Source: Fulvia fulva | Lineage: Eukaryota > Ascomycota > Dothideomycetes > Mycosphaerellales > Mycosphaerellaceae | Length of the DNA stretch: 64,000 nt | Reading direction: 5' to 3' | Assembly (NCBI RefSeq): GCF_020509005.1 | Contig: NC_063017.1 | Span: forward strand, 4,526,001-4,590,000 | Part shown: piece after piece, positions 9,854-18,589 of the stretch | Numbering within the stretch: the stretch's first letter is position 1 | Layout of the letters: the number at the start of each line of letters is the position of its first letter | Translations under genes and position numbers: made by a program | The notes under the pieces: generated by a model | Databases searched by the model: none | The model's input: the letters and a program-made list of their open reading frames with translations, nothing else | Told to the model about the DNA's origin: nothing

Positions 9854-10588
9854 ATGCCCTCCTCAGACCTCCCCAAACGCTCCAAGAGCACCTCGGGCCC
9901 CGGAGGAGCGTATCAAGACCACCACTTCCGCTCTTCACAGAATCTTGGCCCACGTCCAACACCCACGATTCCCAAGGGAGGCGTATGGTCAGTCTATGCC
10001 GAGATCGACATCAACGTGCCTCCCAAGTACCCCTACGACGCCGTTGTCTCGGTGCATGAGTGGAGGGAATGGAATACCTTCAACCCAGACGTGATCATTA
10101 CCAAACACCCAAACCCCCACGCCGGACGTCAGAACCTCAAGATGGAGCAGGGGACGTTCATGACTTTCACAGTGCAGATCACACCCGACATTCGCGAGAC
10201 GAGCAAGGAGCGATGCGAGCATCTTGAACCTCTGAAGCACAAGGACGACGGGCATGCAAGTCATGCTCAGGGCGGGAACATCACGAGGATACGATGGGTT
10301 TTGGATAACGCGAATTTATTCGCGCCAGGCTTCATCATGAAGACAGAGCGGGTCAATGAGATCGAAGAGATGCCCAACGGAGGCACAAAGTACAGGACCT
10401 GGATCACCTTTGCGGGCATGGGTGCTAAGAGCTGGAAAAAGAAATACTCCGAGGCCATACAACAAAGGGTACAGGACTTCTGCAGAGACTTGAAGAGAAG
10501 AAGTGAGGAGCTGTATGCGAAAGATGCTGGATTCGGGAGCGAAGGCGACAAAAACCCCGCCGTTCAGGAGAACGGACATGCTGCATGA
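9854..10588 (+). CDS. SRPBCC (START/polyketide cyclase-like) protein
   Basis: Single exon of 244 residues. After a basic, Ser-rich leader of about 45 residues come VWSVYAEIDINVPPKYPYD, VHEWREWNTFNPDV and MTFTVQI. The later block FAPGFIMKTERVNEI is followed by TKYRTWITFAGMGAKSWKKK. The order of a strand, a helix with a Trp-rich turn, long antiparallel strands and a C-terminal amphipathic helix (IQQRVQDFCRDLKRRSEEL) is that of the helix-grip fold, which binds lipids or other hydrophobic ligands. Fungal members have no known ligand. There is no signal peptide. The start is the first ATG and gives a plausible length. No paralogue is seen in the window. Confidence 0.7.
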   Translation: MPSSDLPKRSKSTSGPGGAYQDHHFRSSQNLGPRPTPTIPKGGVWSVYAEIDINVPPKYPYDAVVSVHEWREWNTFNPDVIITKHPNPHAGRQNLKMEQGTFMTFTVQITPDIRETSKERCEHLEPLKHKDDGHASHAQGGNITRIRWVLDNANLFAPGFIMKTERVNEIEEMPNGGTKYRTWITFAGMGAKSWKKKYSEAIQQRVQDFCRDLKRRSEELYAKDAGFGSEGDKNPAVQENGHAA

Positions 10589-10950
10589 AAACTCGACCTC
10601 ATTACTGTGGCTTAGCGAAGGCGTTCTTGGGATTGGGCACCTTTGTCGACTACCATCCGGCCGGGACTTCATGTGGCCAGTGCAATAGCAGGACTGGAAC
10701 ACAGCACAGAAACAATGCACCAACCGGACTACAGGATTATGGTTACTACTTAGGACTACTTCCTGATGACTACCTATCTGAAAAGGCGTAACACTATTTT
10801 CTCGAGCACAATTTTTAATGTACTTTTAATTCATATATACTACTTTTGACGAGCTCTGGAAAGAGGCCGGCGAGTTCAACAACCATCAGACTTGTGCATA
10901 CGACAATCAGACTCGACAGCTTCACCGGAAGTGATCTCGCAGGTCAAGTC
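10589..10950. other. Intergenic, 3' UTR and promoter
   Basis: This lies between two plus-strand genes. It contains an AT-rich stretch (10796-10845, with TTTTTAATGTACTTTTAATT) that may serve both as polyadenylation signal and as core promoter. The frame of the next gene is open upstream to 10846, but without an ATG. Confidence 0.45.
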
Positions 10951-12387
10951 ATGCCTCTACGTATTCACGAATCCCCAAGAGATACTCCACTGAGAGACTC
11001 GCCGCAACCACCGGACATCCCGCCCGGCAGTGCGAGCAGGTTGGCTACATATACCTACTCCAATGAACCTCCCGCGGACGCACACGAGAATTTGCGAGAG
11101 CACGGTAGTCACGGGTCGATTTTACAGAATTCCGGGAGTCAACACGAAGTCGCGCAAGCAAGGTCAGCACGATACTCGACCACGGATCCGTACAGTGGTA
11201 ATGTCACATATCCAAATCGTGACGCACCGACACCATCGGCCGAATACACAAGACTCTTCCAAGCGTTGACAGGACATGGTCTCCAGGAAAGCGATGAAGA
11301 GGACGGTGATGGTAATGAGGCAGAGCTTAGCTCAGACCGGAACCCACCACAACAATCGCCTCGTCGATCTATACTGGATGACTACCATGAGGCTCAACAT
11401 AGTGCAGATGGTGACGAAGGTCGACCAGAACCTGGCTTCTATGGGCACGCATCCAGTCAGCAAAGACCTGCAGCGCATCAGATCTCCCTATCGCCACGGC
11501 AAGATGCTACGCAGCTCAACACTCCTTATCCTGCCGGTCTACTCAGCAACATATTCGATTTCGGGGGAGAGTTACGACGACGACTGCCCGAAAGTGAATT
11601 TGCTCCTCCGGTGGCGATGCAGCAGCGAGCTTCTCTGCCGCACGTGCAAGAGGCGATGGATCACAACATTTCTGGCCATGTCAGCCAAGTCACGAACATG
11701 TCAGGAGTCGCCAGTGAGATACTGTCTGAACATGTCCGCGGTCCGGCGACAGTACATCAGCCAGCTCCTTCAACGCTGTCGCCAAACGCGTCTAACCTGG
11801 TCGAGCACGAGCATGTTGACTTCTTAGCTTGGGCGCGCAGGCTGTATTTTCAGATGCACTTGCAGCGGCTTAAGATCCGGCAACGATTGAAAGATGAGCA
11901 ACGTCTGGAGCGTGGCGAGCTTGGCAGCCCATTCCATCGTCAGCACGAACGAATGGCATCTGAGATGCGCGAGGAACAACGCAGAATCGACTGCATTCAC
12001 CATGCCACGATACAACGCCTCGTTCACTCGCTCACGAATGAAGGCGATTTATTCATGGCTGCTATCGACCTGGTCAGCAGAAGAAGTCAAGCTCAATTTC
12101 AGCTTCTGACCGTCAAAGCCGCTCATCGCCAAGCATCTGACGGATGTCCGATCTGCTCTAAGACTTGGTCTCGTGAGGATCAAGGTGCGGAGACTTTTCC
12201 GACCTTGTGTGGTAATGGTATATTACGGGAGACCATGTGCAGCAACTTGATCTGCGAGGACTGCCTATATGCATGTTCGCTGAACAACTTCAAGTGTCCA
12301 TGTTGCCGACAAGAGATCAAGCACGAAGACATTGCGCGAAGGAGGGCTCAAAGACGGCGTGCGGCACGAATGTACACTGAGCAATAA
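10951..12387 (+). CDS. RING-type zinc finger protein
   Basis: Single exon of 478 residues from the first in-frame ATG (MPLRIHESPRDTPLRDSPQ). Residues 1-290 are low-complexity, rich in Ser, Pro, Gln and Asp, and probably disordered. A basic helical segment follows (LARRLYFQMHLQRLKIR-like, then EMREEQRRIDCIHHATIQRL), which may form a coiled coil. The C-terminus holds a Cys-rich module starting at residue 399: CPICSKTW, then LCGNGI, CSNLICEDCLYAC and KCPCCRQEI. The spacing CxxC...C...CxxC...CxxC resembles a RING variant, so a ubiquitin E3 ligase role is likely but not proven. A basic tail (RRRAQRRRAARM) ends the protein. It is a fungus-type protein with no gene name I can assign. Confidence 0.7.
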   Translation: MPLRIHESPRDTPLRDSPQPPDIPPGSASRLATYTYSNEPPADAHENLREHGSHGSILQNSGSQHEVAQARSARYSTTDPYSGNVTYPNRDAPTPSAEYTRLFQALTGHGLQESDEEDGDGNEAELSSDRNPPQQSPRRSILDDYHEAQHSADGDEGRPEPGFYGHASSQQRPAAHQISLSPRQDATQLNTPYPAGLLSNIFDFGGELRRRLPESEFAPPVAMQQRASLPHVQEAMDHNISGHVSQVTNMSGVASEILSEHVRGPATVHQPAPSTLSPNASNLVEHEHVDFLAWARRLYFQMHLQRLKIRQRLKDEQRLERGELGSPFHRQHERMASEMREEQRRIDCIHHATIQRLVHSLTNEGDLFMAAIDLVSRRSQAQFQLLTVKAAHRQASDGCPICSKTWSREDQGAETFPTLCGNGILRETMCSNLICEDCLYACSLNNFKCPCCRQEIKHEDIARRRAQRRRAARMYTEQ

Positions 12388-12555
12388 GATGTTACCAAGG
12401 CGGGAAGTCCGTTAATAAGATTGGACTATCAGCTATCAATAGCTGTACGCATCACCTCCTCCACCCGCTCCTTTCCAATCTTATTAATCCCTAGCAGCTC
12501 ATTATCCATCTCCTCCTTTGGGAAACAGCAGCCATGCTCCATAGACGCCATGGCC

Positions 12556-13160
12556 CTAGCACTGCGCAGGAGAAGGCACATTCGTGCACTTGGTGCTCGT
12601 CTTCCCACCCGTGACAGACACGCCGGTCCACGTCCACCCTGAGCAGGCTCCACTGGCACAAAGGATGTACACGTCAGTCGCCGAGCTGCTGACTGTTCCG
12701 TGGACATTGTCGAGTGTGAGACCAGTAATTGGAACACCATTGGTAGAAGTTCCAGTCGGCGAGCCGTTCTTGTAGTCCTGCTCGATGACTACACCATACG
12801 AAGTGATGTCCGAAAGCGTGATATCTTTGTAAGTGACTCCGGAGACTGATCCGGTCGCTCCAGAGACCGTCTTGATGCGAACACCTGGGATACGCTATCA
12901 GCCGAAGTCTGAGCAGAGATTGATGTGTGGGGAGATAGTCACCATTCCGGTAGTTCTTAATGGTGGAGCTGTTAATGTTGACAATTTTGACAGTGTTGTC
13001 ATCACGACCGCCAACGGAGCCGATCGACAACCCGTGGCCACCTGAGCACGATCCTCCGGTGAAAGTAATGTTCTAGTCCGTCTGCGTCAGCAATTCCAAT
13101 TGATCGAGCACATGTACTGATCACTCACAATTCCAGAGTTGATAGCTCTCAAGGTTTGCG
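12556..13160 (-). pseudogene. Endopolygalacturonase (GH28), C-terminal fragment
   Basis: Minus-strand exons 13129-about 13160, 12943-13072 and 12556-12884 are separated by introns of 56 and 58 bases with good GT-AG ends. The product reads AINSGI, then [35 protein letters not shown] and a C-terminus ending in PSPAQC. GGHG (catalytic His) and RIK (substrate binding) of GH28 are both there. The conserved block with the catalytic aspartates (normally NQDDC just before AINSG) is missing: upstream of AINSG the sequence stops resembling GH28. The 3' half is fully open with normal codon use, so the loss is a 5' truncation. The intact gene would have cut pectin outside the cell. It lies 0.9 kb from an intact pectin methylesterase. 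Confidence 0.8.
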
Positions 13161-14066
13161 AAGCTTCTAGCCGAGAGCTTGCCTTGGCGCCTCCTTCCTA
13201 ATGTGGTTAAGAATCAGGACGCGTCGACATGTATGCGGGTCGCTTCCATATTCATGCTGAGCTGGTACCGTCTCTGTTGCCGAGCGCTGTTACTTGCCGG
13301 CGGAGTGTGGCCATGCTCGATGTGAGGCTTTGCAAATAAGCCCCTATGAACGCTCGGCAGCCCCTACACTCACTCGCGGTCGTCCCGGAGCTTACGAGGC
13401 TTAACAAAGATTTTTTCTAGCTGCGTGCAACGAAACGCAGTGATCTCTCATCACTTTGCGGTGCAATTGGCTGTCTTACATCTCAAGCGAAGCAACACAC
13501 CAGTGGAACCCGACGTGTGGAACACAGGATCATTAGAGAATTTCCACGTCCGGCAAATTGTGTGCATCTGGACACCCTCTTCGGGGTATCTAGGGCCGGT
13601 GAACTAAGTCAACATCAAACACCGCACCGTGGAAGAAGGACGCGAGAACACTTTCGCCATACGCCACAACATACGCGATACGCACTCCGCAAGTGCATTT
13701 CTGGGGTATCAGCTCGCAGGGCTGCCTCCGCATCGCTCGAAGCTGCCACTCCGCTTAACGCCAAGTCCAGATTGCAGATCACATGCAGTAGCAGTTGATG
13801 CAAGACTAGTCATCAGACTCACTATATCGAGTGCTCTGTGGACTGGTTCTTACGGCCTCTTATCCTCTTGGGACCAGTCCGTGTCAGGGATATTAATGAT
13901 CCTCCAGTGATCCATGGCTTGGTACATCGCCTCCCAGGCGAGGTAGTACGTACCAGCATACCTATATTGCCTCCAACGTACAAATATAACATCCAGTGAT
14001 CATCCTGAACTACAGAGTTCGTCAAACACACCTACCTCTCCGTTCGGTCCATCGCTTGCGTCCACC
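13161..14066. other. Intergenic, no gene seen
   Basis: About 900 bases lie between the polygalacturonase break point and the pectinesterase start. I looked for the missing N-terminal half of GH28 on both strands and did not find it. The last 200 bases should be the pectinesterase promoter. Confidence 0.5.
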
Positions 14067-15102
14067 ATGAAGCTATTCGCAAGACTACTTGCATTTGCCT
14101 CGCTGGCTCTCGCTGCCGGACGCACTTCTGCTCCCTCTGGCGCTCTCATAGTTGGAAGTGGCCATTACGCCACAATCCAAGCTGCCGTCAACGCTCTCAC
14201 AACCACTACCAGCCAGCAAAGCATTTTTATCATGCCCGGAACATACAAGGAGCAGGTTACTATCAAGAAGCTATCGGGCCCGCTGACAATTTACGGATAC
14301 ACAACTGATGTCAGCTCTTACTCTGCCAACCAGGTTACCGTAACGGCGGCCAATAGTCAGATGAACCAACCCAACAACGACGCAACTGCTACGATACGGG
14401 TCGCGACTCCGAACTTCAAGATGTACAACATCAACGCTGTGAACTCCTACGGCAAAGGTTCCCAAGCTGTCGCCGTGTCTGCAAGTGCCGCAGTAAGATT
14501 CTAGGACCCCATCCTATAGCTGCCTGAGAGGTTAATCATACCAAACACAGAACCAAGGCTACTATGGCTGCTCCTTCAAAGGCTACCAAGACACCCTCCT
14601 GGCCGAGGCCGGAGCCCAGCTCTACGCCCACTCCTACATAGAAGGCGCGACCGACTTCATCTTCGGCCAACACGCCACCGCCTGGTTCGAAAAATGCACC
14701 ATCGGCGTCGTCTCTGCCACGCTAGGCTACATCACCGCCTCTGGCCGCAGCTCCGCAGATAGTGGCTACTACGTAATCAACAACTCCGTAATTGGCGCTG
14801 CTCCCGGTCAAAGCGTCTCCAGTGGTGCGTACTACCTCGGCAGACCTTGGGGCAATTACGCCCGTGTTGTGGTGCAGAAGACGAGTTTGAGTAATGTGAT
14901 TAATGCAGCTGGGTGGCGTATCTGGAATACTGGCGATGAGAGGACGGAGCATGTTACGTTTGCAGAGTATGGGAACTCTGGCGCGGGGGCTACGGGGACG
15001 AGGGCGAGTTTTGCGTCGAAGTTGAGCACGGCGTTGACGATTGGGCAGGTTTTGGGAAGTAGTTACGCGAGCCAGACGTACGTTGATACGTCTTATCTAT
15101 AG
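14067..15102 (+). CDS. Secreted pectin methylesterase (CE8)
   Basis: Exons 14067-14492 and 14551-15102 join across a 58-base GT-AG intron to give 325 residues. The first 16-18 residues (MKLFARLLAFASLALA) are a clear signal peptide. The right-handed beta-helix follows, with the family blocks YATIQAAVNAL, SIFIMPGTYKEQV, YQDTLLAEAG (Asp 156) and EGATDFIFG (Asp 177). The last block is LGRPWGNYARVV (Arg 240). These are the two catalytic aspartates and the catalytic arginine. The enzyme removes methyl groups from cell-wall pectin, which normally prepares it for polygalacturonase. The length is normal for fungal CE8. The neighbouring polygalacturonase is broken, so this enzyme has lost its local partner. 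Confidence 0.93.
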
Positions 15103-15665
15103 AGGGAGAGAGATTGGCGTGCTTGGCTGATGAGTGGAATGTCGGCGGCTGGAAGAAATGCACAGTGTGATTCTAGTGTGGTATCTAGGTATGGTATTGG
15201 TTGTCAAGATGTACAACAAAAGCCTGCCGCTCCTTCAATCTGAGCTAGCATTCTGTTTGCATTGGAAAGGCATCTCGCAACAATTCTATGCTCCGAACGC
15301 CGTGAGATGCATGCTAATGTCAAAGCGCAAAACAGCTTGATGCTGGCAAAATCACCGGAAAGCGCCTCGAGAGAAGAGTGTGAAGTTAACGCATTCAATG
15401 TATTAGCAGGTCTTTGGCAGTATCAAGATGCCTGGTTCCTTGAGGCGGAAAAGACACGGATAATCAGGCACTGTTCCTGCAGACGGGCAAGTTTGGTTCG
15501 AGTATTCAGAGGCCGGTACTGAGCTCCTAATTGCGAGAAGAGGAAGAAGCATGAGCATTATCCAATGTTGCGCGTACATTGCATCGCGCAGCCCCTATTC
15601 TCCCATTCATCTTTCCTTACCAAATTGTCGACGGCCCTATCGATCGCTTGGTACCTGGAGACCCT
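15103..15665. other. Intergenic between convergent genes
   Basis: The pectinesterase and the acidic protein at 15666 converge here. The short frames look random. No repeat or RNA gene was recognised. Confidence 0.45.
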
Positions 15666-16193
15666 TCAGAGCCATCCCCACTGCGTGCCCGCGCCATACT
15701 GGACGCCGTCATCATACTCATCGCTTCCATATCCACCGTTCGAGGAATCGTCGCTATAATCATCATCACCATCGCTCACGCTCCCCCAGCCCTTCTGCTC
15801 ACCCTCGCCAGTACTTGCGGGCTGCTCCATGTTCTGCTCCTCTGTCTTCTGCCGTAGAGCACACTCGTTGCCTAGCTCGCACCGCTCATCGTCCTCGCTC
15901 AAGCCGCCACTCATCATGAATTCTTGAGGTCTTTCTACCTCGTACTTGCTTGTTGGCTTGTTCCGAATCAGGGCAGCAATCCTCGCGTCTTCTTTGGCTG
16001 AGTCGATCTGGTTCGTCGTGCTCGGTTTTCCCGAGTCCGAGTCGGAACTAAGAGGTGGAAAATCTTCTTCATCGAGGGAGTCACGGCGGTGGCTTTGAGC
16101 CTGAGGTGTAGCCCAAGGCGAAGATCGAGTGCTGGTGGTCCGAGTGTTTGATGGCACGTCCTCGAATGTGAAGATTCCCTCGTTGGTTGACAT
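15666..16193 (-). CDS. Hypothetical acidic protein
   Basis: Single exon of 175 residues from the ATG at 16193 (MSTNEGIFTFEDVPSNTR). The frame is open farther upstream but has no ATG there. The N-terminus carries SSPWATPQAQSHRRDSLDEE, DFPPLSSDSDSG and a helix-like stretch with SAKEDARIAALIRNKP. The C-terminus is extremely acidic and Gly/Ser/Tyr-rich (SVSDGDDDYSDDSSNGGYG). No domain is recognised. The composition suggests a disordered protein with possible phosphorylation sites (RRDS). Confidence in the gene rests on the consistent low-complexity frame and a good start, not on homology. Confidence 0.5.
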   Translation of the reverse strand: MSTNEGIFTFEDVPSNTRTTSTRSSPWATPQAQSHRRDSLDEEDFPPLSSDSDSGKPSTTNQIDSAKEDARIAALIRNKPTSKYEVERPQEFMMSGGLSEDDERCELGNECALRQKTEEQNMEQPASTGEGEQKGWGSVSDGDDDYSDDSSNGGYGSDEYDDGVQYGAGTQWGWL

Positions 16194-16883
16194 GTTGACG
16201 TGCTGTGGTTCTTCTGTGGTAGGAAAAGTCTGTAGCGTGTATGCTGATGCTTTCTTGGAATCGAGTTGGCTGTGTGAGAAGATGAAAGCTCTCCCGCACA
16301 ATAAGGGGTGTAGGTGTTATTGTCCTCAATAACACGCGCGTGACACATGCACCGCGGGTTCGGCGTTCGCATTCACTAGACTCGAGCTGCGAGGTTAGTC
16401 AAGGGACTTGCGGTGACTGCGTCTTACCTCAGCTATGCCTTGTCCATTTGCGAAGGCATGTAGGCTCGTTTGCTACCCCGGCAGTCTTTGTCGCAGTCCG
16501 ATGGACTTGATATATATCTCGTACTCAATTTAGGTCCTCTCCAATACTAGATACATACCATCAGTATACTCTAGCGCGACGCACGTGATTTTCGCCTGCT
16601 GTACGCATATGAGCTGCAAACCTAGTCTATTCACCTCCGCTTGTCATTGCGGAGAGCTCCGCCGCACTAGTGGCATTTCGTGGTATAAATCTTCAACGCA
16701 CCAACTTCTCTCCTACACTTCTTCTCTATTATTGCGGTAACTCCTTTTCGGACACAATTCCTCCCCGACTACCGCAAAACACAACAATACTCAACCATTA
16801 CAAACAACAACATAGCAGAGGACGCGTAGGAGGTAGTCCCCCGACACCGTGCACATAAGAAGCCTAACGACAACGGCAAAGAC
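16194..16883. other. Intergenic; TATA-like sites
   Basis: This separates divergent genes at 16193 (minus) and 16884 (plus). It contains TATATAT at 16510-16516 and a TATAAA at 16684-16689, about 195 bases before the plus-strand ATG, so a 5' UTR of 150 bases or more is possible. No coding signal. Confidence 0.4.
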
Positions 16884-18489
16884 ATGAAGAAGAACACCAA
16901 CCCACACTCGAAGACCAATGTCGAGGCAAAGCACGCACACCAGAGTACTAGACCAGAGATCGCAGTCGATGCGATGGCTGTCCAACAAGAACCAGACGTC
17001 GAGAAGAGTGCCACAACCAAAGCTCCAGCCTATCCAACTCCACACAAACGCGATGACATCTTCCGCGCCGCTCGTACCTCCATCATCAACTTCAACCGCA
17101 GCACTCTCGCCCGCTTCGTCAATCCCTTCCGAGTCGAGGCCCTGAAGTGTGCGCCAACCAAGTACCACGGCACCGGGTCCGAGATCACCACCCTCCTCTT
17201 CGTCCGCAAGGAGTACAGCAGGAAGCAAAACCTCAAACTCGTCCGTGTCGGAACAGGAGCCTCTCGGCACTTCGAACTTCGTATCGAGATCAAGGGAGAG
17301 TAGGTCAACTTCGAAGATTTCCTCACCAGCATTCCCGAGTCAAAGGGCCAGACTCCCATGGGTCAGAAGGGCTTCGATGCACAGCAGCGCTGGTGGGCAA
17401 AGAATGGCAAGTCCTTCAACGTCCTCGGCCTGGCACAAGAGCTCCGAGATCAAATCTACGGCCACCTCTTCCCGACTCGCCTTTACCAGATCCAGTTCCA
17501 TGATGGCAATCACACGTTTGGCCAAGGCTCTGAGATGTACGATCACACCCGCTCCGGACGCATGAAGGAGCTACCGCGAGCTCGATCACACCCGCGTCGT
17601 CGTGGCAAAGCCAGAGCTTGCGATCTTGCACACTAATCGTCAGCTCTACGCTGAGACCTCCGACTTCCTGTGGAAGAACACCACGAAGTGCTTCCAACAG
17701 ACCAGCGACTTCAGTCAGTTCCTCCACCACCGTCTCCAAGATCCTTCAGACTTCAACACTCTCCGCTCCCTGGAATTGAGCTTTAGCCACCGCGAGTACA
17801 TCTACCTCTTCAAAGTCCCCCTCCCTCCCTTCACACAACCGAGCACCGGCTGGAACAACGAAGTCATCCACCTCTGGGGCTGCGACGGTCTTGCAGACAA
17901 GTTACCTACACTCACCCACGTCCAGAAGTTCTCCCTCCGCTTCACCTCGCCCTTTGATGCGTTGATCGAGGACCCTTGGGGATACACTGGTGATAAGAAT
18001 GGGCACGAGTGGTACACGGATCGGAACGACAATAGGGACGTGCATGGATTCCAAGCGACCTGTCTGAGAACTATTGTGGATTGGATCCTCACCTTCGCCA
18101 AAAACTACATCAAGCACTTCCCGGAGATCGAGCTTGGAGGTGCGATCAAGGATTCGACGAAGCTCAAGTTTGATGCGATCTTCGCCGATGAGAAGAAGGA
18201 GACCGAGCACGATATGACGGCAGCCAAGCAGGCTGTGGAGAACTGGCCATCGTGGAATCTGTAAGTGTTCTGGCCTGTGTTGCGACGGTGTGTGAAGGGT
18301 AGCTGACTCGTAGACAGACCACCGCCGTGCCATTGCACCACACCATGCGAGTATGGAGCTTTCAGTAGCATTGCTCATCTCGTGAGTGGATGTCCTGCTC
18401 CGAGATGCCCGGCTCATCGCTGGAGTGCGCGCAATGAGAGAGAGGCGGTCAAGACGTTCAAGGAGTACCGCTTCGACTTCGAGGACTAG
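16884..18489 (+). pseudogene. F-box/2EXR-like gene with a stop and a frameshift
   Basis: The start (MKKNTNPHSKTNVEAKHAHQ) leads into a long open frame that is cut by TAG at 17301-17303, between RIEIKGE and VNFEDFLTSIPESKG. The same frame resumes and contains LAQELRDQIYGHLFP, the F-box-like core. Near 17570-17580 the frame changes from GRMKEL to YRELDHTRVVVAKPELAIL. It then runs open to NWPSW, and a 56-base GT-AG intron leads to a last Cys/His-rich exon ending at 18489 (PPPCHCTTPCEYGAF). The motif GATCACACCCG occurs twice, 45 bases apart, around the frameshift, so a local duplication or repeat slippage may be the cause. Two short introns could in theory remove the lesions, but they would be only 30-34 bases long. 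Confidence 0.6.
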
Positions 18490-18589
18490 GTCTTCGTCAT
18501 ACCGTTGGGTGATGTTTCAGGCCTAACAAGGAAAGAAGAATTCGTTTGATGGTCTCCTTTGTATGCAACAGGAACGTCTGTTTCGTTCA

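Noticed and set aside
13161..14066. Missing N-terminal half of the polygalacturonase
   Set aside because: None of the six frames contains GH28 blocks, so the half is absent and not merely frameshifted.
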